Assembly (NCBI GenBank): GCA_010014835.2
Contig: JAAAKB020000027.1
Span: 1,360,567-1,383,193 of the forward strand
Length of the DNA stretch: 22,627 nt
Source: Apostichopus leukothele
Taxonomy: Eukaryota > Echinodermata > Holothuroidea > Aspidochirotida > Stichopodidae
Reading direction: 5' to 3'
Shown: positions 10,481-21,240 of the stretch, piece after piece
Numbering within the stretch: the first letter of the stretch is position 1
Layout of the letters: each line of letters begins with the position of its first letter
The notes under the pieces: generated by a model
The model's database searches: none
The model's input: only the letters and a program-made list of their open reading frames with translations
Told to the model about the DNA's origin: nothing
Position numbers and translations under genes: made by a program

Positions 10481-11283
10481 GATTTTGAACAGCGAAAAAG
10501 AAAGTATAAGGAAGCACAGTAAATGACCCAGGGGAAAGACTCCTATTAAATCAACAATTGAGGCTAATCAAATTTGTTTGTGAGACGACCCAAATGTGTC
10601 CTTAGGGTTACTGACCTGATGCTGCTGTAGCCGAGGAGCTGGCTAAAGCAGGTTGTTCTGATCAGGTGACCCAGTCTGGCTTCCTGATGAAACTTGGATG
10701 GCAACAGAGAGAAAGAGTGAACAAAGATGAGAAACAATCAAATTTGTCCAGATATTTTCTTATATTTTTTTTTTATCTGTTATGTGTAAAGGTGTGATTT
10801 GGTCAACACCAGTAAACTCGCAGGTGGCTCAGAGTTGTCATGGATTAGCAAACAGCAGTTGTGCAGGGATGGGAAAGCAGTAACAGCTTTATTTCTAAGG
10901 TTTCTCCCACGATATGGCCTCAGGGACTGGATACTGCAAATAAACTAAAACTGAGAGACGTTTTTAGGGCAATTATTTCTCAAATTTTTCTCGAATGGAA
11001 AATAACTGGTTGTTTTCCCAAATTCCAGAAGATCAGGTGAACATGTGCATTAAGGCATCGATCCAGCTTGATAGGTAACTGCTGTGGTAGTTACTGACAT
11101 AGGTTTAGTTTGTGGCTGCTACCAAAAAAAATGTATTATTTTTAAAGGAAACATCCTACAAACTTGAAATGCTTGATTGTCAAAATCTGACGTTTTTGTA
11201 TTTAAGCCCCTGGTACCAGAATACATCATCTAAATTAGGTCATCGCAGAGTTGGGTAAAGTCTTTGGTAATTTATGTCGCAAA
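10481..11283. other. Intron immediately upstream of the exon
   Basis: No gene is recognised. An open stretch of about 59 codons at roughly 10619-10795 (+) reads in a protein-like way, with AEELAKAGCSDQVTQSGFLM, but it begins right after a stop codon, has no acceptor in frame and runs into poly(T). I treat it as chance. Confidence 0.5.
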
Positions 11284-11304
11284 TTTTTTTCTTTTCTCTC
11301 GCAG
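11284..11304 (+). other. 3' splice site (polypyrimidine tract and AG)
   Basis: An uninterrupted pyrimidine run (TTTTTTTCTTTTCTCTC, 11284-11300) leads into GCAG, with the AG at 11303-11304. It is the strongest acceptor I found on the + strand. It sets the start of the Musashi-like exon and the phase 0 entry of its reading frame. No clear branch-point consensus was picked out upstream. Confidence 0.8.
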
Positions 11305-11353
11305 GTTGAAGAGGCATCCTTAATGATTGACAAAATCACAAAAAGAAGTAGAG
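11305..11353 (+). CDS. Internal 49-nt coding exon of a Musashi-like RRM RNA-binding protein
   Basis: Seen: a 17-nt pure pyrimidine run followed by GCAG precedes the exon, and GAG|GTGAGT follows it. Of the three frames, only one is open; it starts in phase 0, reads VEEASLMIDKITKRSR and ends with one extra base (G). Known: in RRM proteins beta-strand 2 is followed by a loop and then RNP1, which begins [K/R]-G-[F/Y]. Musashi RRM1 carries LTKRSRGFGF or TTKRSRGFGF at this place, and fly Musashi-type RRM2, as I recall it, has VEEA and TKRHRG. Inference: the exon covers the end of alpha-1, beta-2 and the loop, and its last base starts the RNP1 glycine codon. Musashi proteins bind single-stranded UAG-containing mRNA and control translation in the cytoplasm. 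RRM1 and RRM2 cannot be told apart from 16 residues, and DAZAP1 or hnRNP A/B relatives fit less well. No adjoining RRM exon is seen in the window. The exon call is firm; the family is fairly likely. Confidence 0.75.
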
Positions 11354-11359
11354 GTGAGT
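11351..11359 (+). other. 5' splice site GAG|GTGAGT
   Basis: This is a full match to the animal donor consensus MAG|GTRAGT, with the cut after position 11353. It lies 49 nt after the acceptor and leaves one base of a split codon, which fits the RNP1 glycine of an RRM. Confidence 0.82.
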
Positions 11360-11394
11360 ACATTGTACATAATTTTATCTATTCAGCAAAGCAC

Positions 11395-11442
11395 TGATAG
11401 TTGTGCAATTTTTTTTTTTTTGGGGGGGGGGTGATAGTTGTG
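11395..11442. repeat. T13G10 tract flanked by 11-bp direct repeats
   Basis: TGATAGTTGTG at 11395-11405 recurs exactly at 11432-11442. Between the copies lie CAA, T13 (11409-11421) and G10 (11422-11431). The arrangement looks like a short insertion with a duplicated target, or a local duplication around a slippage-prone tract. It begins about 40 bp after the exon's donor site. Confidence 0.75.
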
Positions 11443-11960
11443 AAAGAAATAAAGTCTGGTTAAATAAATCACAGAGATAGTGTCATGGGGGTCATGGGGG
11501 GGGGAGAGTGGCCTACAGAATGGGTACAAAACACCTGTATTGGCTTTATTGAGTAGTGTTCGTTTGAAGAGGGAAATTTACTGAGAACTTTGTTCTTTTA
11601 ATAGTTGTAATATATGGAACCATGTACAGACATGATGAACAAAGGACATTTCAGTTTACTGCATACTCTCCCCCCCTCCCCCCCCCCACCATGCCTCTCA
11701 AGCAATTCTGATCCTCCACATCTTGGATCCTTCAATATACCTCATCTCAGCAGGCTCAATCACCCACGACAGTCGTCAAATGTTTGTGTTGGTCAAACAT
11801 CGCAATGGGTTGGCTCCTTCATTACAGCTGTGAGAATAATGAAGTAGAGTTAATAATACTAATAAATCCTGATAGTGGAAGATTTCTGAATCGCCGATAA
11901 TAATAAGGGTGGATAACTAAATTCTGGTATTTTCTGACACTTTTATTTGGGGGGGGGGGG
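11443..11960. other. Intron with clustered G and C runs
   Basis: It holds GTCATGGGGG repeated in tandem with G5 (11487-11491) and G9 (11496-11504), C7-T-C10 (11670-11687), and G12 (11949-11960). A 77-codon frame at 11614-11847 (+) owes its proline stretch to the C run and shows no domain. Confidence 0.7.
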
Positions 11961-12540
11961 AGAAAGCATGGCATTCCTCTGAGGACACTTATCAGTGATG
12001 TAAATATATTGCATGTGCAACTTCATGTTGGATTTGACCTTAAGCTGACCTCCAACAGACTTGAATCACAGGCTGAATGTTTATTCAAGTTTTCTTTGTT
12101 TTTTATTCATGGTTTCATGGTTGTGCCATCATCATGTTTGTAAACCCGGTATAGCAAGATTGCTGCGCTCGCAGTATAGCTCTGAGGATTTCTGTAGTTC
12201 TTGAAGGTCAGGATAAGATTGTGTCATGTTTAGATAAATTAACTTGAATCAGTAAATTAAGACTTTCTGCATGGCGAGTGAGATATTACGTCTATGCTAC
12301 CTCGGTCTGAGTCATTACCCAAATGAGAGCATCCTCATCGTTTATTAAAAAAAAAATTTTGTTTTGAATCTGGAAAGCATCAAGTTTTATCATTTGAGAA
12401 CAACACACTAGTCCTTGTAAGCAATGGCCTTTAACTTTCCCTCGACTCCCAAAGTTGAGTCCTTCTAATGAATGAAATCCGTCAAATGATCTCCTCTGGA
12501 TAAACTAAGACATGAATGAATTTTTTACACAACATGATCA
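11961..12540. other. Intronic spacer
   Basis: Mixed-composition sequence with no gene, repeat array or RNA gene that I recognise. An A-rich run near 12347-12356 is the only simple tract. Confidence 0.55.
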
Positions 12541-12800
12541 AGAGCTTACGGAATGGTTTTGATGAGCATGGACAAGCAGGTCTTGGGTAAAACGCTCCTG
12601 CCTCGAATAGTTGTCACGCGAGGAGAAAAACCCAAGGCAGTGGTCTCTGTCTCTTTGAATCATCGCTCCCTCGGATGTTAATTGATTCTCCAGATGAAAC
12701 GTTTTCAATGCAGATCTGCCAAATGGAGTGGGATTTCTCCTTGGAAGTGAGCACTTGAGATCAAACGGCTTGACCTTTTGTTTTAAGCTTTATATAAAGG
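12541..12800. other. Higher-complexity intronic block with weak exon-like stretch
   Basis: By eye this is less AT-rich than the flanks. It contains GTTAATTGATTCTCCAG followed by a 53-nt open stretch (12694-12746) and GGAA|GTGAGC. The translation MKRFQCRSAKWSGISPW is not recognised. It could be conserved regulatory DNA, a cryptic exon or chance. Confidence 0.2.
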
Positions 12801-14799
12801 TTGATCATCCAGGGGTCACTTTTAAGGAAAATCAAGAATTGTTAACATATTTCCCATGATGTCCTGTAATTCCTCAAACTTTTGTCGGTGACGTGTGTTT
12901 CGGCAAATCTTTCCGAGTTGAATGTCATATCATGACTTTATTCGAAAGTTGCAGTGATAGGGGAACGACCACTAGCGTACTTTTTGGTGCACCCGATCAA
13001 AAGGAAAAGCACACACATACATGTACATGCACACACATGACCTGGTATAGTACATGACATGGTAGCATATTATTCTTAGAATAGATACTGTCTAGTCAAA
13101 GTGTAAGGTTATACAACATCAGATATGCTTTGAAAACTAAACATATTGTTACCTATTGTAGACATTTCCTTGGGGAAAGGTCAAAGTTGGAGCTTCCTTT
13201 GTAGTCAAAGCAATTATGTGTTTTGTATGTAAATATAGTACATTAGTACTTTTAGTATAGATATGCAGTTTTTGGGTTTATATTTCAAAATATGGGGTTC
13301 TTGTCCGGCAATGACCTATTGTCCCTTCAGATATGCAGGTTATTTTTTATTCAAAAGTTCAGCTACTTCTTATGAGCAAAGAATCTAATTTTGAAAGGAA
13401 ATAAAAATGGTAATTGTCAGAGATGTTGCTTCTACTTTCTGGCAACTTTTGATCACCATTTGAAATGGTTCAAATGTGTTTGCATGCACAGCCTGTTTAC
13501 TTAATTTCTGAATTGTACAGGAAATTTAAATATGCTTGTAGTCTTTGCAGTGTTAATAATAATGCCAGAGTTGATGTTTAGAAGTGACTCATCATGACTT
13601 TCATATATTAGGGATGTTCTTTGTGGATGTGAATAACAATTTAATGTCTGCCTGCAAAACTAGGAATCAGACTGCAGGTCAAAGTAAGTTACCCACGGTT
13701 ACTGCTAGATGTACTGCAAAAAGCATCCTTAGCATTCATATGCTTCCATCCACCATATTAGTTGATGTAATGATGGAACCATTCCTTGTGAATGTACTGA
13801 TTCATCTGACTCAATTAAAAGAAAATGAATACCTGATAAATAGCAATACCAGTTAACATTGTCATTATCACATGCAAAACAGAGTAGGCTAATACAACAG
13901 TAGGTTCATCTGTTATGAAAATAAGCCTAGGCTAAGTGTTGAGATATCACATAGCAAACATGATGGTCGTGAGGACCTTTGTCTTTTCAGTTGTCTGATT
14001 AATTGAAGTTATGAAGTAATACGCTACACCAAGATATACCACAGCCACAGTTGTGGAATACCCTACACAAATTAAGTGTTGTTACTGGGCTGCCCCAAGA
14101 TTAGAACAAACTATGCATTAATATATTCACATTCAACAATGCACATTTAGCGAAAACGTACGGTTGCCATTTCATAAGTTGTAGACAGTTTAGCTTTGAA
14201 TCAACGCCAAGTATTTATTGTACTTAAATAATATACTGGCAGGGGAAACCATGACAAATCTTGTAAAACACAGGGAACATTTCAACAAAACATGCCGCAA
14301 AAGTTAGCTCAACTGAATACGTTAGCATACGTCAGTCTCGACGTATGTATAGTTAATTTTTTTTCATTTGAATGGTCAGTTTCACATGCTGCAAGGTGCA
14401 ATTGGGAGTTTTGTTGCAAGCTGACCAGCTTAACCTACTGTAGCTAGCTATGTAACATGTTTTATTAATCTTCAGGATCAAGGATAACCTTTGTAATAAT
14501 GAAAATTTGTTCAAGGAAAAGTCAAGCATATACACCACCAGTTAAGATCTTGATTCAGTATATTTATGCCTTATTGCCTCAGTGGAGTCACTAAGTCATA
14601 ACATATGAAGTACCACAAAAAGATCAAAGATGTATAATGAAGCATTTGGTAGTTTTGTGGTAAAGTGAATTTTACACCATATGACATATAACTGAAAAAG
14701 GCAAAACAAGAAGACATAGTTAGATAGCATTTGAATAACAATAGAAGAATATGAAAGATAAAACTTTTGGAGGATTGCATTTTACCAGCAGATTCTTTT
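12801..14799. other. AT-rich intronic spacer with one possible alternative exon
   Basis: An interrupted CA tract lies at about 13009-13038. A + frame open across 13584-13856 contains a TTAG|GG acceptor-like site and a strong CAAA|GTAAGT donor, which bound a 72-nt stretch treated in the findings. Minus-strand frames at 14353-14538 and 14571-14780 have no recognised domain. I see nothing else. Confidence 0.5.
13612..13683 (+). other. Possible alternative exon in phase with the exon at 11305-11353
   Basis: The acceptor (TTTCATATATTAG) is weak in pyrimidines; the donor (GTCAAA|GTAAGT) is strong. The stretch starts in phase 1 and would complete the split codon as GGG (Gly). The joined reading across the junction is R-G-M-F-F-V-D-V. 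That matches the RNP1 pattern at R1, G2, F5 and V6 but lacks the aromatic at position 3, the small residue at position 4 and the aromatic at position 8. The residues after it do not resemble Musashi. Chance is more likely than a real exon. Confidence 0.12.
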
Positions 14800-16057
14800 T
14801 GAGTGAAACGTTAGCTTTAGGAGCTGGCAGGATCAAATTCTAAGTATTACTAAAACATGCAGTAGAGAGTCATCAATTAAGTTTAGTTGTCAGGGTGATT
14901 TATATCTGTCCATAGTTAGAAACAATTACAAGATACAAGTCTAGGGAGGTTTTGTCCTAGTCAGTTTTGGTATTGAGAGTAGTAGAATACTATGCGTGTG
15001 GTACAATACGTAAATATCAAATACTGCTATAGGCAGACATGCATGGGAAGATATTCATCTATAGTACTGGTTCTGCTACATTAATGTGTTTTCTATGTAA
15101 CAATGAAAACATTCAAAACAATATGCGATGATACAGAATTATCACTATCCACTGACAGTATTGTTACTAGGATTTTAAAAGGGACGCAACGTCTTAAAAA
15201 TTGTAAAAGGTAATGTTCCTAACTCTGTACCTTGCAGTTGATTGTTATGAATTACTTGTTTTCTAACAAATTAGTCAGCTGTAGGATTGCAAGAAATGTT
15301 GGTTTTCTTGAGAAGCAATTGTTGTACTTTTGAAAAGAAAGAAAAAAAGATGTTCAAATCAAAGATGTGTTTTATGTTTTGCATACAGTATAGGCCTAGT
15401 TGTGAGTGTCTGTACTTGGGGTGTGTTTCTCCAAAAAGGAGATTTTGCGTCCCCGACTAAATCATAGTGTCCCAGATGCAGAATCCTGCGTTCATAACAA
15501 TGCTGTATTTATGTTTATCAAGGTTATCTCTTTAGCTGTTCATCACAGTAAACAAATGACCACAGTAATGAGGTTTTCAAAAGGGTTGGTGTTAATTATA
15601 TAGACAGACGCGGAATACATGCATTTATTTAATGCTAGCATGATACATTTACATGCTTTCTTAGCAAAACATACAGGAAAGAGTTATCAATTTAGTTTAT
15701 AGTCTTCAGGGTGCTTTACATCTCTCCATTACTGGAAATTTCATCATGATTAAGAGATCCCAGAATGATAGGTCTTCTTTACTCAATTGCTACTGTAGCA
15801 TGTGTTGAAGGCAGATTAAATGCCCTGTGGCACTTATTATACTTACTTCAATGGTATAGGCAGACCTGGAGACATGCATCATTCAATATTGAATGTTAGC
15901 TTAGCATAACATGCAGAAATGAGTTACCAAGCTAAGGTTGAGTTGTCATGGTGTTTACACATCTCTCTATAATAGTTCTAAATAATTCACACATTTAGAG
16001 GTCCTAACCATACATTTGAACAGTAAACGTTTGTATGGATTGTGAACAAGCTGGAAT
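14800..16057. repeat. Degenerate long tandem repeat, units of about 240 bp
   Basis: Three related segments align well by eye, near 14851-14910, 15665-15730 and 15906-15970. Each has an ACATGCAG-like start, a GAGTTATCAA-like block, then CAGGGTG or CATGGTG, and ATCTSTCCAT or ATCTCTCTAT. The last two are 240 bp apart. A second marker, TATAGGCAGAC followed by ATGCAT, occurs near 15028, 15599 and 15855. The gap of about 570 bp between the first two markers suggests a lost, diverged or interrupted unit. A 65-codon frame at 15406-15603 falls in it and is not recognised. Confidence 0.65.
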
Positions 16058-16413
16058 GATCAATTGGATATATGATATGGACAGGTCTGCTATATTAGTA
16101 TATATGTGTTGAGAATAGGCTGGACTCGGCTCAATAGGATGTATGCTATAGGTAGGCAATGAGGTCCACCAAATGGAATTGGTGAGCAGACTGGTGTCTG
16201 ATGAATGGGATATATAGATAGGTCTGCCATACTTAATGTGTTGAGTACACAGTGGGCAGCTCCTCTGATCAATAGGGTATATATGCTATAGGCAGGCAAT
16301 GTGGTCTAACATACTACATGTATTGAAAGCAGACTTAGGACTGATCATCTGTATCTATCATACAGGTAGGCAATGAGGTCTCATATCGTGTGTGTGTATG
16401 TGTGTTGTAGGCA
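16058..16413. repeat. Degenerate 71-bp tandem repeat, 5 units
   Basis: Units begin GATCAATTGG, GCTCAATAGG, GATGAATGGG, GATCAATAGG and GATCATCTGT at 16058, 16129, 16200, 16267 and 16343 (spacing 71, 71, 67, 76). Alternate units share GCTATAGGYAGGCAATG. The last runs into a TG-rich stretch (16388-16410). The array continues the worn repeat domain to its left. Confidence 0.7.
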
Positions 16414-17811
16414 GTCTCTCAAGTATTCAGTACTAAATTTTGCTGTAAATTATGACTTCCTAAGTACGCGAAGACATGAGTCTGTGACACCAATGTTCTA
16501 TTTCTGGTTCACGTTTTCCCATTGTTGTTTATACCAATGCATTGAAAAAGGAAACATGTCGAGAGCTTTATTGTCATTCTTGGACAAAAGATAATAATCC
16601 TAAGCTGCCACATTAGCCCTTAAATTAGGTTGCCATCTGGATAAATCTGTTATACCAGGTGATCTCGTGGGCCAAGGACATAATAATACACATGTATGAG
16701 ATGAAAAAAGGACTTATTTTCAATGTTTTACTTCACAATTTGCATTGTAACAAGCAAAGATATGTTACCAGGTGGTTCACCAACGTTAGGGTGTGTAGTG
16801 TTTGAATGTAAGGTATGTGTTTCCTTTTCCAAGAATGACAGATGGAAATTTAAGTGCTTTTTTTCCACCCTTCAACAATTATTAGCTTGATTTTCATACA
16901 ATTTAATGATTAAAGCTGACTCGAACCATCTACTGATATCTGCAGATAATTATCCTAGATGGAATTCTTCCCTCAATCCATAGCATCTGGAATAGTTAAT
17001 TCTTTTTCATTTCTTTTCCAGATTGTGATTTTGCCTGTAATTTCATACTCCCATTTGATTATCTGTATTGTATTCAAGGCTTACATGTACCTGTAAGGTC
17101 CTCTCGCCCCCTTAGGATAGGGCCATCTAGTTCCTGGACTCGGTCACATAACCACGTTTTCACTTTCAGGATTTCCTTTACATTTCGTCTCTTATTTTAT
17201 GTTTTTTCCGGGCAACTTGTATTATTTTCACTTACTTCAGTAAAAAAAAGGGGATAATCGTAGGCTTAAAGGGAGACCACTTTAACCCATAATTTGGCAA
17301 TAACTGTAAAATATTCAGATGACTGTGGTGTGAGATCTCTACTAATGTTTTGTAAGATAAAAATAAAGGTAATTGTGACTTATGATAAGTATAACCATAC
17401 CCTTCTATTAATTGTGCCCTATTATAGGAAATTTTAATATATTAAAAAGACAGTCAGCATACGATGTATGGGACCTCATGAATAGTATGGCTGCCCTACA
17501 ACTCCTGATACATTCTAAGATGCTCTGGATTTAAAAAAAAAAAAATTATCTTCTAAAATTTTAAGTTTCAGTGCAGCCGGATAGATCTAACCAACAACAA
17601 AACTATTACTCCATCTTAATAATGATCCCCGTGAATAAGATTAGAAGCAGAAGTCCTCCCTATCCTGAAACTACAGATCATCACTCTCGACTTGTATTGT
17701 AGGAAGTACGTTTGATCAGGGTTCACTTACATTGGATGGGGCTGTTAACAATGATGTTAAGCAAGGACACATATTGAGAGGGCTTTATTAAGCCACAAGC
17801 TATTTGACAGC

Positions 17812-17841
17812 TCCCCCCAACCCCCCCCTCCCCCCCCCCCC
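17812..17841. repeat. C-rich tract
   Basis: C6, then AA, C8, T and C12 in a row, followed by a short CA repeat. The minus strand can form a G-quadruplex. Confidence 0.85.
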
Positions 17842-19790
17842 GACACACACATGATACACCATGAAGCTGCTACTGCTATAACATCATAGAGTTACAGACT
17901 GTTGATTATCTCTAATCTGTATGTGAAGCAAGCAGCTCTTTAACTCTCGGAATATCTTGACCTATGTCGGGCCTTCCAGTCGTCGAGGGGAGTAATGATC
18001 TTGTGATTTGCCAAATAATGTGCAAAATGAAAAAGGGGAGTTAAAAGAGGTTTCTTTGTTAAAGCAGATAACTATCGTGTTCACATTCATCTTGAAAAAT
18101 AGGATCCCTGCGGTTATATTCAACTTTAGCAATGTCGTGGAGTAAATAACCCGTGGGCCTGGAAAAGAGTTAAAGAGAATATATGTCGCCAAGTTAATAG
18201 CATACAGCTGTATAGGTAGCATGGTGGATACGCAGTGTAGGTACTGTAGGTATGCAGTATGCAGCTCCGTCAGTAGTACATCAGAAGGATGTCCGTTTAC
18301 TTAAAGTCTCCGTACATGTTTGCCAAATTTAAACTTTGACCTCTCCAGCTTACTGCACTAAAAGTTCACTGAAAATGACACCGTTCTATGCAATTTTCAT
18401 ATCAATATTCATTATTTTTATTGAGTTATCTGTGGATAAAAATTTTGAGCTGAATAAAATTCGCCAGATTTATTAACGAATCTGTAGATTCTACAAACTT
18501 CAATCAAAATTTGCAAGCCCGCCCAACAGATCATGCGCCAATCTCTTTTCTTTTTCTGTTAGGACCGTTAGGCTTAGGATCATTTTACTTTTATGGCTAG
18601 CCTGTCTTAGGTCCCTGCTCTTGTATCTTTCTCTCGGTCTTACCGATGTAGCTTTCTAAATTGTGTCATTTCCTTCCATTGCAATGAATACGCAAGTGTT
18701 TTCAGACATTTCCTCTGTAGAATTGTAAAAATCTTAAAAAAATAAATCATAAATGCATGTGTAGACTATTTTTTTTACATTTGTGTAATGAACATGCTGA
18801 CATAGGCGGTCACAGTGATTTTACGGTAAATCGTTCGCCCCATAAGGGCAAAAGAAATAAATTTCTTACATCAGCAAACACGTATTGAGACTTTAAGTTG
18901 GCTTGAGTGAAACAATTAAGATGTTGCCGTGACTTTTATTTGTCAATCAGCATTTTAAGTAAATGAAAGATGGCAGACACTGACTAACTGGATAAAATAG
19001 CCAAGGATTTTATTGCAAACCTTCTTGTCATTCCATTACAGTGCAGAGGCTAATGTTTGTCCCATAATATCATGATGGTGTGAGTTGTGTAATTAAGAGT
19101 GTAAGATGAATCAACCTCCCTGCCCCCCCCCCCCACATTCTCTCTTCTGCTTCTCTCCCTCCTTTTGCCCCTCCAAGAAGATAATCTTAAAAACATGTAA
19201 GAAAAGAATATAATAGTAATCATTGACAACTGTGGACTGAAAACAAAATTGAAAAGTCTGCAAATTGCTTTACCCAACTAACTGGGATTTAAATATAAAT
19301 GCCAATAAGAATATATAATGTTTCAAGTTAAATATAGTGCTTTGGCATAATCTATCTATAGAACGTAGTAGAATTCATTAGAAAGCATGTATGGGGTTAT
19401 CTTTTATTCAAGATTTTACAGTACTTATAGTAGATATCTGCATGCTTGTAGATTTGTAAAAGATGAAAGGTAATCGAAATAAAGTCAAACGTACAGTAAG
19501 ATGATGACTAATGCATGATGTCAATAACAAAATTATAAAGAGAAACTGAACATAAAATCTTTCTGATTATGTAAATGGCACGTTTACGGCCAGCAAGACC
19601 CGGTTGTCGTGTGTAATCTGTAGCATAATTATACTGGCATCTTACAAACTTATCATCATTTGACGATCTATGGATACAGTTACTCGATAACGGAACAATG
19701 TTGTTCTCTTTGCTAGCAAGTTTGTTAAACTGGGAAGTGGGAATTTGACTACAGTAAACACAGGAAGGAAACCGGCCAAACCATCAACGA

Positions 19791-19810
19791 GGGGGGGGGG
19801 GAGGGGGGGG
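19791..19810. repeat. G-rich tract G11-A-G8
   Basis: Two G runs are split by one A, in otherwise mixed sequence. The tract can form a G-quadruplex on this strand. Confidence 0.85.
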
Positions 19811-20479
19811 TTGTATGTTGATGAAAGAATTACTTAAGTAATGGTCATTTCAGGAAGCAGGAATCCTTGTTTTAAATTTGCCCTGATTACAATAATTGGC
19901 CTACAGCATCAGTAGTTTCCTGAACAACATAAGGAAACTTTCTGTTGATTAATACCAAAAGAAATCTGGTGCAGGGTTATTCTGAGTTTTGACTCAGTTC
20001 ATCGGTATAATCAATAATCATAGCTCTCAGATCTGGTTTAGGATCTGGTGATGACCTAGCTTGTCCTACCAAAGACATACATGTTGGATCTGTGATTGAG
20101 ATTATGACCTGCTGCAGGTTTAATATAATAATGGCATTATTATATACGTACTTTACATGTATTCAAATCAAGAGAGTTAGGTATATAGGTTTAGGTATGC
20201 ACTGAAGTGCATATGAGAGTACTGTGCATCATTAATGCAGTATTCAAAGGCATGTAGCAATTTAATTCTGTAGGAAATCTTATGCTGTATTGAGAGAGAT
20301 GTCTTTGTGCTACTATTCTGTTATATGGTCAGATCCTTATATTCATTCATTTCCATACCATGATGGTCCTAAAACAAACACTCTTCTTCAAGTTTTGCAA
20401 TCCAAGTCAGAACAGAACGTTCCTCCAACATTCCAGTTCAGACCAGGAATAGTCCAAAGTAAATTCTTATATTCGATAG

Positions 20480-20830
20480 CAATGAGCAATGATTGGCAAT
20501 TTCATTTTTCCTAGTTTTAAGTTGTTATTTTTTCCACGTGTCGTTTTTATTCTCAACGGAAACCCACCAAGTTATACTTCACCATTCTGTCTTCGGTCGT
20601 CAGTATTGATTTCTAGAAATTTTGGAAAGTGCACGACCTGGTACAGTGCCAGAAGGCCTGGGTGTATATACATCAGGAGCAGACCGTCAAATGCCATTGC
20701 GCCCAAGTGTACACTTTAACACCAGAAATAGCCGCAAAATCTCCCAGAGTATATATGTGGGTCGAGAAGGTCGTAGTTGGTCATTCGCACAGTTTTAATA
20801 CGATCTGTAAGAATTTAACAGGATAGATAT
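20480..20830. other. Higher-complexity block with overlapping short open frames
   Basis: Two overlapping + frames (20489-20719 and 20629-20826) cross a stretch that by eye is less AT-rich than its flanks and includes a CACGTG E-box near 20535. Neither translation is recognised. Possible regulatory DNA; the evidence is only compositional. Confidence 0.2.
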
Positions 20831-21041
20831 CCGAATGTCAAGTACGACAAATCATCAGAAAATCTTGGAGTAGATTGTCCAAACTGAATTTTCTTTTAAA
20901 TCATGTCCGTGTACATGCTTGGAAATACTTATTTACATGTTCTGAATGCATTTCAGTATTTAACATATATACATAGCCATTACACTCCCCATCAGGCTCC
21001 CCCAAAGTTTCGGTAGTAACAATGCATATTTCACTTTACAA

Positions 21042-21240
21042 GGTTAACTTGAGTTACTGTACATAATTAATGACCATATTAAAGTATTACTATTGTGTAT
21101 ATAGACATACTGTTATGGTTCACTCCAGTTGCTATAGTGACCATATTCAACCTCCCTTCTGGTTAACTGAAGTTGCTATAGTTACCATATTCAACCTCCT
21201 ATTTGGTTCACAAAGTTTATTATAATGCCATTTGTTCCAG
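21042..21240. repeat. 44-bp tandem repeat, two good units plus worn copies
   Basis: Units start with GGTTMACT at 21117 and 21161 and are exactly 44 bp long. They share GTTGCTATAG and ACCATATTCAACCTCC. A partial third unit follows at 21205, and a diverged copy (GGTTAACTTGAGTTACTGTA, then GACCATATT) lies at 21042. Confidence 0.85.

Larger units (their letters stand above)
16414..20479. other. AT-rich intronic spacer with homopolymer runs
   Basis: No gene is recognised. Simple tracts are A13 (17533-17545), C8-T-C12 (17821-17841), C12 (19123-19134) and G11-A-G8 (19791-19810). Short open frames such as 17962-18222 (-), 19050-19277 (-) and 20290-20514 (+) show no domain and no good splice context. 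Confidence 0.55.

Noticed and set aside
10619-10795. Protein-like open stretch with AEELAKAGCSDQVTQSGFLM
   Set aside because: It begins directly after a stop, has no in-frame acceptor and runs into poly(T). Fifty-nine open codons are expected often in this much sequence.
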